The translations under genes and the position numbers were made by a program. Source: Thelonectria olida (taxonomy: Eukaryota; Ascomycota; Sordariomycetes; Hypocreales; Nectriaceae). Taken from it: a DNA stretch of 64,000 bases. Below, one piece after another: positions 30,957 to 42,900 of the stretch. Below the pieces are notes generated by a model. That model was not told where the DNA came from, ran no database searches, and was given only the letters and a program-made list of their open reading frames with translations. The DNA is taken from positions 310,001 through 374,000 of the forward strand of contig JAGPYM010000022.1 in NCBI GenBank assembly GCA_020736575.1. The letters are read 5' to 3'. The first letter of the stretch is position 1. Every line of letters begins with the position of its first letter.

Positions 30957-33191
30957 TTTGGATGGTGTGAAATGCTTATTGGTCTTCTCACGGATCGGTA
31001 CGTATTATGCGGGTAGATAATGAACATACATACACACGAGGCAAATCAGACGGAAGAGGGAGCGCGAATAGTCAATAAAAGGACTTTGACTTGTGACGAC
31101 GGTTTTGATTCCCGGCTTAGCCCCGATTCTTCCTACTCAGAGCCGGTGGGAATTGGAATCGGCTACTTCAACCATCAACGCCGGCATCTTCTCATTCGCC
31201 TCCCTGAATCCGATTGGCCCAGAGCTCTGACAATTCCGGTTGGTTGTAGGCTCATTCGGGCCCATCCATTATTTTTCAACCCGGCCGAACAGATAAATTA
31301 CGTCTCCTCCGTCCAGTCCACTCAAATCCCCGCTCGGTCGGGTACTACGCGGAGTCGTTCCCCGGACTAGATTCGGGCAAGTAAGTCAGTAATGTTCGAC
31401 GTTGTCACTCGTTATCTCCTAGTGGACGCGTAGTCCTCAGATTATGACGCTCACACGACGGCCAAGCCTCAGTAGAGCAGCAGAGAAAATTCCTAGTCTT
31501 GAGATCGGCGAAGCGGTAGTTAAGAATGTCTTGAACCTGGGTTATCACAGGGTGTTTTCAATTCACTCTAATGGGGTTTTGATGACATTGATGCCTTCAA
31601 GATCAATATTGATAGACACAATATGAGAAAACAAAGCATAGAGTTCAACCCCTAGTTCTTGAGGCCGATTTTTGCAGTGGAAAAGGCAGCGAGCCCGTGT
31701 CGGTCGCGTCCTTAACCACAAGCACTAACATGCCACGATCACCTAAGGATATCTGTCACCTCAACGACTCGCCGCTTTCCCGACAGGAGCATCATCTTTT
31801 GGCTGCTTCAGGTGATCCCTTCGTCGCTTACCTTATATACGGCGACTAGATACGACACGTTTGCGCGTACTTTACCCACCCACATCTGTTGAACACTCAC
31901 CACTAAGTTGGGCCATGATCCAGTCAAGACAATCAATATCTGACCCGCCTGGTTATACACCGGCAACCTCACGAAGATTTCGTACGAAGACTCATTACAG
32001 AATGTTATGTAATCAAGGCGAGCAATTTTATCTCAGTATCTTTGGGAGAACACTTACTGCACGGTCTGATAGAGCTCTAGCTTGCAGTCAAATCAAGGCA
32101 CGATCACCTCGGGGTGGGGCGAGGTGGTCGGTGAGGTAAGTTGTCACATTTGTGTCTCGAATCCCCAAAACTCTAGAAAGGTTCCGGCAAACTGCAAATT
32201 TTATGTAGCATGCTATGATCTGGATGGAGAACGTGTTGTCCCAAGTCCGGGACAAAACTCCCTCCACATTGGCGTAGCCCCTAAATTCGATGGCTTTCCT
32301 GTGGGGCCCATCGTGGTGGGACGTCGCAAATGTTGTCAATTTTCGTTACGCCGAGCTTTGATGGATCCGCTGCGATTATACATTTTCATTATAGGCCCTT
32401 CACTATCTCAACTTCCAGGTATGTATTGTGGTTTAGCGGCTCCCAACCGAACAGTTGGCTGCAGCGCACCAGCAATCGTTTGGTTTCAATACGGCAGAAC
32501 AGCTCAACCAACAAGTCACCATCGTCATCTGGAGCGCTCAACGAGTGAGTGCTGATCAATGCTGCCGATCAATGCTGCCGATCAATGACTCCAGTTCGTC
32601 GGGGTGTCGATCGCGACAGTCGCCCCACACTCGTCATCTGCTGCTGCCGCCGCTGTTGACGGGGCTGCTTCCCACTGGCAACCACTTGAATCTACAGGCT
32701 ACCTGAGGCGGGGTACATCAGTGTGTCTCAGCACTGCGAAAGGGATCTGACCAAGTCGCAGGATATGCCCAGCTCTGCCCTTCCCTCACGGGTCTCTATT
32801 GGAACACTGCTGCTGACAGCCCAACAAAATAGGGCCTAGCGTGCTGAAGTGGCGTTCGCCACAATCCATCTACATCATGGAGGCGTAGTCGTCACCATTG
32901 GTTGGTGATTCCACGAGAAAGTGACGATCCTTGAACGCTCATCGGTCAAGTTCTATTGGTATTAGAGATAGATGGTGTAGCAGGAAGATGCAGCCGAGGG
33001 GAAATGCGGATGCCTTCAGGCAATTCTCGTCAGAGAGTCATTCGAGGAGACGACCTGAGCAGCAATGATACGAGTATTTAACTGCTACCCATGGAGAAGC
33101 TCACGCAAGGACCGATGTGAGCACATCTAGTACTTGAGAAGCTGATGAAGCAATCAGTGCACATTAACAACACTATTTAGGTTAGGGTACA
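30957..33191. other. No supportable gene; includes dispersed repeat at 32455-32716
   Basis: Short frames without motifs. 32455-32716 is the second copy of the dispersed repeat described at 25572-25753 and contains a small tandem run of 'gatcaatgctgcc' (32557-32593). Confidence 0.4.
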
Positions 33192-34480
33192 CTTGGCCTT
33201 CAACTCGGCAACATCACTCACACACTGGATCGATGGCAGACCTCGAGGAGGCCATTCGCTTGGCCCAAGAGGCCGTAAAAGTCACCCCAGAAGGCCACCC
33301 AGACCGGGCTGGATGGTTGAACAACCTTGGCTTTCAACTCGGCAACAAATACTCACGCACTGGGTCGATAGCAGACCTCGAAGAGGCCATCCGCGTGGCC
33401 CAAGAGGCCGTCGAGGCCGTCGAGGCCACTCCAGAAGGCCACCCAGACCGGGCTATATTGTTGAACAACCTTGGGCTTCAACTCGGCAAGAGATACTCAC
33501 GCACTGGATCGACAGCGGACCTCGAAGCGGCCATTCACGTAGCCCGAGAGGCTGTCGAGGCCACCCCAGATGGCCATCCAGACCGAGCTGAATGGTTGAA
33601 CAACCTTGGGAACCAACTCGGCAAGAGACACTCACACACTGGATCAATGGCAGACCTCGAAGAGGCCATTCGAATGGCCCGAGAGGCCGTCGAAGCGACC
33701 CCAGATGGCCACCCAGACCGGGCTGGACGGTTGAACAACCTTGGGAATCGACTCGGCAACAGATATTCACGCACTGGATCGATGGCAGACCTCGAAGAGG
33801 CCATTCGCATGACCCGAGAGGCCGTTGTGGCTATCCCAGAAGACCATCCAGACCGGGCTGGACGGTTGAACAACCTTGGAATTCAACTCGGCAAGAGACA
33901 CTCACACACTGGATCGATGGCAGATCTCGAAGAGGCCATTCGCATGACACGAGAGGCCATCAAAGTCATTCCAGGTGGCCACACAAACCGGGCTAAATTG
34001 TTGAACAACCTTGGACTTCAACTCGGCGACAGATACTCACGCACTGGATCGATAGCAGACCTCGAAGAGGCCATTCGAATGGCCCGAGAGGCCATCAAAG
34101 TCACCCCAGAAGGCCACCCAGACCGGGCTGGACGGTTAAGCAACCTTGGGCTTCAACTCGGCAAGAGACACTCACACACTGGGTCGATAGCAGATCTCGA
34201 AGAGGCCATTCCCATGACCCGAGAGGCCATCAAAGTCACTCCAGATGGTCACACAAACCGAGCTAAACGGTTGAACAACCTTGGACTTCAACTCGGTGAC
34301 AGACACTCGCACACTGGATCGATGGCAGACCTCGAAGAGGCCATTCGAATGGCCCGAGAGGCCGTCGAAGCGACCCCAGATGGCCACCCAGACCGGGCTG
34401 GACGGTTGAACAACCTTGGGAATCGACTCGGCGACAGATATTCACGCACTAGATCGATGGCAGATCTCGAGGAGGCCTAA
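33192..34480 (+). pseudogene. TPR-repeat array fragment (NLR/kinesin-light-chain-like)
   Basis: From the ATG at 33233 a 415-codon frame consists of nine complete 42-residue units plus a partial one. A typical unit is MADLEEAIRMAREAVEATPD followed by GHPDRAGRLNNLGNRLG and -R/K-Y/H-S-x-TGS. These are tetratricopeptide repeats of the type found in the C-terminal sensor region of fungal STAND/NLR proteins and in CHAT-associated proteins. Unit 2 carries a three-residue duplication (VEA). Units 4 and 9 are almost identical. Upstream, 33192-33232 is part of another unit but in a different frame, with one base missing near 33212, and no nucleotide-binding domain precedes it. Downstream the frame ends in a truncated unit 130 bp before a LINE tail. 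I therefore read it as a piece of a larger gene cut at both ends; translation from 33233 as a free TPR protein cannot be excluded. Confidence 0.65.
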
Positions 34481-34610
34481 GGTGAATTCGAGGCACGTTA
34501 TAATTGAATTATCGCGTGATGAAGTTAATGATGCTACGTGGCTGCGTCGCGAAGTTGAGATGTAAGGGCGGGGTTGACGGGAAATTGTCGGAACTTTTGC
34601 ACACCACTGT

Positions 34611-34700
34611 ATCTGTAGTAGTAGTAGATTTATTACGCCTGGGAGAACGGATCTCATATGGCCATGGAAGACGCTATGCTATTTACTACCTAGCCGCTAC
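34611..34700 (-). mobile_element. Short LINE 3' end with (TAG)n tail
   Basis: After a GTAGTAGTAGTAG tract comes 'atttattacgcctgggaga' and 'catatggccatgg', matching the 3' ends at 2.47 kb and 37.4 kb. Only the last few tens of base pairs of the element exist here. Confidence 0.55.
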
Positions 34701-34854
34701 GTCCGATTAACTGGGCTGCTGGGCTACCGAGGGATGGCCCCAACCCCTTAGTCAGCACAACTCCGTGACGCGTGATGCTGACCAGCAACCAAGCTTTCTT
34801 GTTAACCACCTCCCTTCAACATGCGCGATCGACAGTTGGGCAGGCGAGAACACC

Positions 34855-37296
34855 ATGACGGATCAAATCCGATCAAACCTGATCAAGGACAATCCTATTG
34901 GAAACAGTCTGGATGGTTTCCGCGCCTCATTCGATTCGATCTGTGATGACAGAAGCATCGCACGCTCATCGAGGGCCATCAATCAGCTGGCTCAAGATGG
35001 TATGGCATTCTGACCGACTCTGCTAAAATCCACTTCTCTGACCGGCAGAATAGACTTGCGGAATCTCACACTCCCCTTTCTTTTCGCTCTCCAGAGCCTT
35101 TCAGTCGCCGGCCTGCTGGTTTCGAGGACGAGTGCTGGTACCCTTCGAAACGACCTCCTGAAACTTATTGCAGCCGTCGCGTCCGACGACTTCGACTTCG
35201 ACCGTGTCAAACCTCTCCTCAAGGAAGCGCTTGCCGACAAGTCTCAGGACACATTGATCTGGGATCTTGTGTCTACTGCCACCGTCGAATCCACCCCGCC
35301 TCCCCGACCGATACCCTCGTCGATCCAACAAACGCCATGGAGTCAAAAAACGAGTGGCTTCGTAAACTCGTCGGAATTCCGCCAAGATGTCGATCCGGTC
35401 CTTAAGTTGGAGCTCGAGCGTCTCTATGTCGGACTTCCCAATTTCCACAAAACCTTCTTTGGAGATGTGCCAAATCTCGACACACTGTCTGAGGCAGTCT
35501 TCGGCAGGTGTACCGAAGGCGAGAATCCACTCTTCCAGGAGGGGTGGAGTGGATGGCCGGCAGGCGCCAAAGAGAGCGACGTGCTGACTTGGTTTGGCGA
35601 CTTAATCCCGAAGCTGGAAGCATTCGCAGGCGACCGCATTTCGACTCCGGCGGCTCGACGAAAGCTGTTGGCGCAGCCGAGGACACCACTGGGGGGTTCC
35701 ACAGGCAAGCGCAGCATGGATATCGGCTTCGTTAATAGCGACATCACATACAACCCTGACTCTGAGGATTCGAGGTATCGTTGGTCACACATCCTCGTTG
35801 CCGGCGAACTAAAAAGCAATCCGAAGGCCGACAAAGCATCGATAGCATGGATTGACCTCGCAACGTATGCAAGAGAGGTACTCGCTGCTAAAGACACCCG
35901 TCGCTTCGTCTTAGGCTTTACTCTATGCGGATCTCTTATGAGAGTATGGGAGTTCGACCGGCTCGGGGGGATCGCCTCCGAACAATTCGACATCAACAAG
36001 AAGGATGGTGGGCTACAGTTTGTGACCACAATCCTCGGATTTCTCTGGATGAACGAAGACGGGCTTGGATTTGATCCTACCATTATCACGTCCGACGGCG
36101 AACGGTATATCGAGATCGAACGAGACGGCCAGACACAGCGCATCATCATCGACGAGGTCATGAAGCGTGCGCCTTGCATTGCCGGTCGGGCGACAACATG
36201 TTGGAAGGCCCATTGTAAAGAGGACCCACAGACGCCGCTCGTTATCAAGGACTCGTGGCAGTACACGGACCAAGACGAAGAGGGTATACTCGTCCAAGAA
36301 GCGACTGAGAATGGCGTGGTTAATGTTGCCCGATACTACCACCACGAGACCGTCCGCGTCCGCGGTGCTGACGACGATGTTCGAAGCAATGTTCGAAAGG
36401 GATTGGACATCACAAAAGCTACGAATTATCGACCAGGACGCCCGGTGCTGCCGTCAAGTGCGAGTGCATCCAGTGTTTCCCACAAAGGGCGAAGCAGTAG
36501 CGCTGGTGTGAAGCGACCATCCAGCGACATTGACGCCGCTCTGCCACTGAGCAAGCGCTCCCGTTCAGCATCTCCAACAAAGGCAAGCGTTGAAGCGCTG
36601 TCAAACCGAGTACATCGGCGGGTCATTCTTCGTGATTATGGGAATCCGATTTACAAAGCAAGCTCCTGCGTGGCCCTGCTTGCCGCGTTAGAAGGTTGCA
36701 TCGAAGGACATGAGTCATTGCACAATGCTGGCCTTCTTCACAGAGACATCTCTATAAACAACCTTATGATCAATGAAGATGACAAAAACCCCTCCAGGCG
36801 AGCTTTCCTGATTGATCTTGACCTCGCCATTAAAGTTCAACGAGAAGGCACCTCAGGTGCAAAAGGGAAGACAGGCACAAGGGCATTCATGGCCATCGGT
36901 GCACTTCTGGGCGAGCAACATTCCTTCATGCATGACCTGGAGTCGTTCTTCTGGGTGATCTTCTGGATATGCAGTCACTACAACGGGCCCAATGAAAGCC
37001 GGGTTGTTTCACGGTTCGAGAAGTGGAACTATGTAGATACGGCAGAATTGGCGAGTTCCAAGAAAGGCGTGATTGATGACGAAGGCGATTTTCTTCAAAT
37101 CATGGATGAATACTTCATTACCTACTTCCGGGATTTGATGCCATGGATCAATAGGATACGGAGGAAGGTGTTCCCGAATGGAGAACGGTGGAAGAAGTCA
37201 AACCCCAAACTTTATTCTGAGATGAAAGAAATTCTTCGCGAGGCTGGGAAGGACTTAGCGGAACCGGGCGAACTCGTCGGAAAATCCTCGGTCTAG
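34855..37296 (+). CDS. FunK1-type fungal protein kinase, 795 aa
   Basis: The predicted coding sequence is join(34855..34999, 35054..37296). The 54-bp intron (GTATGG...GAATAG) leaves phase 1, restores an Asp codon, and the total of 2388 nt closes in frame. The start MTDQIRSNLIKDNPIGNSLD follows CACC. The first ~300 residues are the variable FunK1 N-lobe-like region (ILVAGELKSNPK, FVLGFTLCGSLMRVWEFDRL). The C-terminal kinase core has LLHRDISINNLMI (catalytic loop, about residue 611) and FLIDLDLA (about 636) where most kinases have DFG, then GTRAFMAI and HDLESFFWVIFWIC, which is characteristic of this family. A low-complexity Ser/Arg linker (about residues 500-560, KRSRSASP) could be a nuclear signal. 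FunK1 kinases are expanded in filamentous fungi, often near transposons; substrates are largely unknown. The coding sequence appears intact. Confidence 0.85.
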
Positions 37297-37384
37297 TTAC
37301 AGGTCATCAGACCCGCACGGATAATTTTTGGGGGTTTGCGCGATGAGCCCATCAAGTCTGTTCAAGATAGACCAATTCTTCGTC

Positions 37385-39005
37385 GATTGTTGGTGTTGTT
37401 TTATTTCGCCCGGGGGGATGCACCCCATAGGGCCGTTGCGCTAAGCTGCTTACGTTACATATAATTCTTCCATAATCACCCGAAGCCCCCCAATTTTCCC
37501 TTTTTTACTGACTGGTCCAATCTGGTGTATAATACCGTGACAGGCCTGCTTGAAGGCCAATTTCTCCAAGTGTCCAGCATCCTATCCCTCAGCAACTGAA
37601 GCACGGTCTGTCAAAATGAGATTAGATGATGTTATTAGGGTTTGGTCTGAATGGTTAGTATGCCCAAGGCTTCAAGTCCATGTTAAGCCTCCCCGTTGCA
37701 ATGGCAAATTTGATCGTCGCCCGTACTGCCTGCATGTCTGGCGCCCATTTGTCACCATCAGATGCTGCCTTTCCTCCTAAAAAGAAAGAGAGGTTTCCCA
37801 TCTTTGTTTGTGAGCATTTCAGCATGCCTTCCCGTTGCGTTGTCCACTTTGTGCATCTGAATAGAAAATGCTCAACTGTCTCGGATGCTTGACCACATTC
37901 GCACGTATCCGATTCCACTGCACCGATGTTGTGCAGAAAGCTGTTCAGTCTTGCCATTCCGGTGCGAAGCTGGACTAGCACCTCTGCTTCTTTCCTCTTT
38001 AGCGGGTCATATAGAGTACGGGTATGCCTGCCAGGCAGTGCCGTGTCCATCGTCTTCGAGTATTTCCCGACTCTTCCTAGCGGTGTTCTTGTTTGCCGCT
38101 GCTTGGTTATCGCTAGTCTTATCCTCGTAGATCTTGCCTGATATATTGGCACATCTGGCCTGCACCCCATTTCCGTGGCCTTCCGGGCTGCTGCTTTGGC
38201 TTTTGGTCCTAGTGCAAAGTCTTGTTCTCCTGCTGGAACCCACATCATCTAGAGAGAATTGCCCCCGTCTTCAAGACGCTCAATATGCTTGTAGATTGCC
38301 GAATGATCTGTTGGCCGGATTGTTGTCGCGGTCGCCGTATGGCTGCTAGTGCGGAGCGGTTGCTCGTCATGACAGCTATACTCCGTCGATACAGTCCGGA
38401 TGGCATGCATCTCAGCGCCATCTCTATAGCTCTTAGCTCGGCCATGTACAGGTTCAACTCCTCCCTCGACCCAAGAGTGACGGAGTAGCTGGCCGCTAGT
38501 TCGTCGGCATTGTTGAGGGCCGTATCTCGTACGACACCTCCCATTCCTACCATGCTCTCTCTCTGCGAAGAGCAGGTGGCAATGACTATACCATCCACTC
38601 GCCTTGCAGCTTCCATCGCCCTCTCCCGGTCAGGGTCGCATGACACCAACACCCGGTTCCTCCATGGCGGTAGCGCGAACTCCCGAATGACCTCCATTCG
38701 TTCAGGAGCTATTTCCTCTTGTGCCTGAGCGATCTTTTGCATAGGCGATGCGAATCGTCGATACGCCTTCACCTTCAGCGTAGCCAATGGGTGTGCCCTA
38801 GGAAGGGTCTGGAGGTTGATCCAATACCTTATTGCTGCTTGTGCATGCCGCTCCTGTACTGGTTGAATACCAGCTTCGGCCTCTGCCACCGCCACTGCGA
38901 CAGTCCGGAAGGCCCCCGTGATCGCCTGTGCTCCGGCCCTCTGTGCCTTGTCCAACCAAGCTGCTTCGTGTGTGCCCTGTGGTGGACCGCATGAGTCGTT
39001 CAGCA
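37385..39005 (-). mobile_element. Tad1-like LINE, 3' part of ORF2 (RNase H, zinc knuckle)
   Basis: Read on the minus strand from about 39005: GTHEAAWLDK, AQRAGAQAITGAFRTVAVAV, and PVQERHAQAAIRYWINLQTL, the linker after reverse transcriptase in Tad1-clade LINEs. An RNase H domain follows (VDGIVIATCSSQRESMVGMG, NLYMAELRAIEMAL). After a frame change near 38245 comes TRIRLAITKQRQTRTPLG and a C-terminal zinc knuckle, CECGQASETVEHFLFRC. The 3' end at 37385-37660 is shared with the fragments at 2.47 and 34.6 kb. Reverse transcriptase is absent. The element is dead, but its protein-level conservation shows modest decay compared with the 12.4 kb copy. Confidence 0.85.
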
Positions 39006-39035
39006 GGAGCTGTCTGAAGCTCTACCCTACCCGGC

Positions 39036-39450
39036 ATGAGTAGGAAGTTTCAGGTAATCCAACTGAATGTGAGAAAACAGGGTATGGTCCACGAAAGCCT
39101 AATGAATGATAAGCGACTCCAAGATTTTGCAGTTATAGCGATCCAAGAACCACAGGCATGGAAAAGCGACGGTAAACTATGGACAGTCCCTAGGGGGCAC
39201 CCAAGATGGATTAAAATGCTCCCTACTATTTGGAGAGATGGTAGATGGGCAATCCGGAGCATGCTATGGGTGAATAGGGACTTAGAGGCTGAGCAAGTAC
39301 CAATACAGTCCCCGGACTTGACAGCAGCAGCCATACGACTTCCAGACCGAATAATATTGGTTGTATCAGTATATATTCCGGGACGCCAGCCCCAGGCTCT
39401 CTTCGTCGATTGGCTAATGTGTCGCACTCGGCAATCACTGCCATTTTTAT
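39036..39450 (+). mobile_element. LINE ORF2 5' part: AP-like endonuclease
   Basis: The frame from 39036 reads [20 protein letters not shown], then [28 protein letters not shown] and [15 protein letters not shown]. This matches the N-terminal endonuclease/exonuclease/phosphatase fold of LINE ORF2: the Q-L-N-V start with the catalytic Asn, and the I-Q-E-P motif with the catalytic Glu. It breaks off near 39450. It points away from the RNase H half on the other strand, with only ~30 bp between them. Confidence 0.85.
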
Positions 39451-40175
39451 GAGTAATCAAATAATGCTGCGCCACCAGCTTGTGGGTCTGTACGTCCTGT
39501 GCGCTATCCCTCACCACTGTAAAACGATCAATGGAAATCAGACTCCTGGTCAGATCTGTAATCTTGCTAATACTATCAGGCATTTTGCAGAGCGACAATT
39601 CAACAAAGAAGCATCAATACTGTCAAACTATCTTAAAGGGGGGGAAAAAATCTGTTATTAAAAACCATATATCGTGTACTGATATAATAGTAGCCATGTC
39701 ACCCTGGCAAGTTTCCAAATGAGGCACCAAGCAATAAAATTTCCCTTCACATTTCGAGGCAACCAAATAGTTTGGTTGCCTTCATTAACTCGTTACATAT
39801 ATGCACAACGAAGAGGCTGTTCGGTCAAACTTTCCTACAAGGACAAGTGGCTAGCACCTCTCCGTCGAAACTCGCCTTCATTTTCCTTTCGCGGGGGGCT
39901 GACCGTCACAGTTGCTGTAGTGAAGGGCTATTTGGATTCGATGGCGCGAAAAGCAATTTCTCAGCCTCTATGGTTAGCGGCCCGGCTGTTGCCGGTATCT
40001 CTGCTGTTGGCCTTGGCGATTTTATATGCTTGGCGGGATGTGCGACTTGACCCTCTGCCTGATGTGCGGTGCTAGCTGTGATGTCTAATTACCAGGTCCT
40101 TCTCTCCAAGCGCTCCTCCTCAGTAATATGGTTAGGCTTGCCAACTCCCAAGATTCGTAGTCGCCGGCATGATAC
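39451..40175. other. No supportable gene
   Basis: Short frames only. Between 39890 and 40050 a plus-strand hydrophobic frame exists, but with no ATG start or known family. Confidence 0.35.
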
Positions 40176-40496
40176 TCAAAGAGTTTCCATGTCCCGAGCT
40201 CGCTCTAGGATCCTGTTCCCTAACCTCTTTCCCTCAGAGATGCACATCCCCGTATCCAAACGGTCAATTCGGTTTTTCTCAGAGTTCAGATCGCCTTCCA
40301 CACGACAGTGATCGACGCAGAATGTACTCAAGCATACCTCGGCAACCGTCAGGTATTCGAGAGCCAATACGGGGGTCAGTTTCTGGTCGTTAATCCATAA
40401 CATGGGGTTTGCCCCTAAGCGTACGGCATCCTTGAACCAGCCTTGATGCCGAAATGTCCTGTTGACCAAAGATCGAGTCTTAGTTGATGCGTCCAT
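40176..40496 (-). CDS. Hypothetical protein, 106 aa
   Basis: The ORF starts at a true ATG with MDASTKTRSLVNRTFRHQGW and continues through a hydrophobic middle (LALEYLTVAEVCLSTFCVDH) to a charged end. No signal peptide, family or splice site is recognised. The composition is plausible for a protein or a protein fragment. The ORF lies between LINE debris and a transporter fragment. Confidence 0.3.
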   Translation of the reverse strand: MDASTKTRSLVNRTFRHQGWFKDAVRLGANPMLWINDQKLTPVLALEYLTVAEVCLSTFCVDHCRVEGDLNSEKNRIDRLDTGMCISEGKRLGNRILERARDMETL

Positions 40497-41263
40497 GTCA
40501 GAGAGTATTTATTAAACGCCAGAACTCATCTTTCGGTTATTTGAGCTCTGATATGTATGAGCTCTCGATTGACCTATTTAATATCATTTTCTCCGGTCCA
40601 AGAAGCAGAGCACTTGCATCTTGATTATGACTCTTACAGTTTTGGGGCAAAGTCTCTCGTATTCGAAGCCCACGTAGTGTTGAAACATTCATAATAGGCC
40701 TTCGCGCCAGTCGAAGTGAGACGAAAATGGGATTAGGCCGAGGTCTATAAATGGTACTAGAGATCAAGTTCTTGCCCTACCAGGGGCCCTGGCAGGGAAA
40801 GGTCCTGAAAAAGGGAACCCTGTCGGCATGTCTAGTTAGCCTGGATTGACTCAGAGTTGCCCTTCTCAATAATGGCCTTTCTGGACAACTAAGAACTGCA
40901 CTGAGCGTTCGACTCTCCCCATGGGATTCGGAGATGGACTGGTAGTCAAAAGCATCTTGTGATGTACATGTACTGTACAGTGAAATTTAGAACGATTTTG
41001 CTCCTTTTCTACACATAAGAATTTGAAGCCCTGGGGAGAGTTGCTGCGGCCTAAAAATTCATTGGCGGGAACCCAGTTTAAGGACCCTATTCCGCTCCGC
41101 CACCCCACCCGAACAATCCGGGGAACATTGGGACCACTTTCTGGTCCTTCGGCCTCCCAGTGGCCTTAATTAATGAGTTTAACTCCACATGATGGCGCTT
41201 GAATTACGATTCCCAAGCACGTTACCCACCCCTGCTGCTTATCATGGACTGAAACTAATCGCT

Positions 41264-41751
41264 TAGGCAATCGCATGGGGAGCTCTAGCCAAGGAAATGT
41301 TCTCCCCAGGCTCTCGCTATGGACTCATACCTATCGGTCTGCTCCTCGGCTTCCTCCCGCCACTCATCTTCCATACACTTCATCGGGCATATCCGAGAAT
41401 CGACTTCTCCAATGTTAACACGCCCATTATCCTCGCCTACGCAGGAATTCTCAGCGTTGGGATCTCGTCCTCCATGCTTTCGTACTTTGCCATTGGCTTC
41501 GCGAGCCAATTTTGGCTCCGTCGAGGAAGCCAGACTGGTTCATAAAGTACAACTATGTCTTGGCAGCCGCGCTCGATGGTGGCACGCAGATTCTTGTATT
41601 TCTCCTCACGTACACCGTTTTGGGTGGCGTTGGTCCAGAAATCAAGTTTCCCAAGTACTGGGGCAACAATGCGGATGGGAATTTCGACTACTGCATGAGA
41701 GACCCGGGGGCTGGTTCTGTGGCCGCGGGCCCGACAGACCTGGACGGATAA
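41264..41751 (+). pseudogene. Oligopeptide transporter (OPT family) C-terminal fragment
   Basis: After a plausible intron end (CTAATCGCTTAG) the frame reads AIAWGALAKEMFSPGSRYGL, IPIGLLLGFLPPLIFHTLHR, IILAYAGILSVGISSSMLSY and FAIGFASQFWLR. Near 41522 it shifts by one base and continues RKPDWFIKYNYVLAAALDGG, TQILVFLLTYTVLGG and PKYWGNNADGNFDYC. This is the conserved C-terminus of fungal OPT transporters (proton-coupled peptide/siderophore-type uptake, plasma membrane). The preceding ~500-600 residues are absent upstream, so the gene is truncated as well as frameshifted. Confidence 0.8.
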
Positions 41752-42900
41752 TTGAGCGGCACGAGAGAGGTATTACAAGTCCAGGGAGATACTACGAGGA
41801 AAAAAGAGCATTCTACCGGTAGGAGGGAGTTGAGAACGAGAACAACCCGGACGGAACGGATTCTCAGGCTTATTATTACTCAACAACAGCGAAGAAGCGA
41901 GGATATCGCGGCGCGGCGCTGCGTCATTCTGGCAGTATCCAAGCAGATTCATGAAACAGCCTTGTATTGATCTAGATCATCCTTAGCTAAGCATACCATA
42001 GTTCCAGCCTCTTCTAGCAACTTGTTACCCCAGCGTCGAAGGACTCGTATCCGGGAGGTGCTTCCAGCGACTCAAGCCTTGCGAGTTTGTCTACTGTAAC
42101 ACCCTCAGCCCCAGTGCAACTTTAGACGCAGAAAAATTATAGTACAACCACTAAAAGTGGTTAGCCGAATCTAGCAGAGGTGGCAGAGCGGAATGTCCTT
42201 ACGGTTTGAAGTTAACTCTAGCATGGATAAGGCTAGTCGATGCTGCGATAGCCTTATTTGCAGTCACCTCAAGCTTCTACCAAGACTCTTGGCTGTTTTG
42301 TTGCCTCCTGACCAGTTCCGAGATTATAGCTCTTCCAGCGATGGTCTCTGAAATTCATGCCGGCCACGGCGGCGTCATTCAAGGCCATTCCATGATTGTC
42401 AAGTCTGCCTTGTCTTTTCAGGGGCTATAACATGAACCCGACATGGCCAAAGGAGGCGATTCGAGCCGCGATGCTATCACCTTATTTATTCATGTCTCAA
42501 CCCAATTTCTGGTCAGAAGAAACACTTCATTGAACTAAAACTAATGCTATGCTGGATAGTGACATGCCTGTAACTCTAGGGGGGAATCTTGCGGCCTCGC
42601 AGCCGCCCGATGGAAAATATACCATACTCTTTATCTCTTTCTGATAGAAGTTTAGGTTCTTCTTATAGAATGAGTCTCAAGGTTTCGTACCGGTAATGCG
42701 ATCCTCACCGGGACTCTTGTGACTTAATGATACTAGAGGTAGAGCAATGTAGGTGTGCTCTTGCGCTTGATCCATTCCCAATTTCCCTGGTATTCCCAAT
42801 ATACATGCCATGTTTTCGTTCCGCCATTTCAATTTCCCAAACATAACTCGTACAGATAAACGCCGTTGGCTCATAGCAATAGAGCATCGTCGCCGAGGAC
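41752..42900. other. No supportable gene
   Basis: Open frames are short and without motif. A hydrophobic plus-strand frame at 42206-42430 lacks supporting context. Confidence 0.35.

Noticed and set aside
33453..34445. Minus-strand and alternative-frame repeat ORFs over the TPR array
   Set aside because: Periodic by-products of the 126-bp TPR units. Only the frame from 33233 gives a known repeat fold.
35424..36266. A 280-codon minus-strand frame inside the kinase gene
   Set aside because: Shadow of the FunK1 coding strand; no motif on the minus strand, while the plus strand has the full kinase core.
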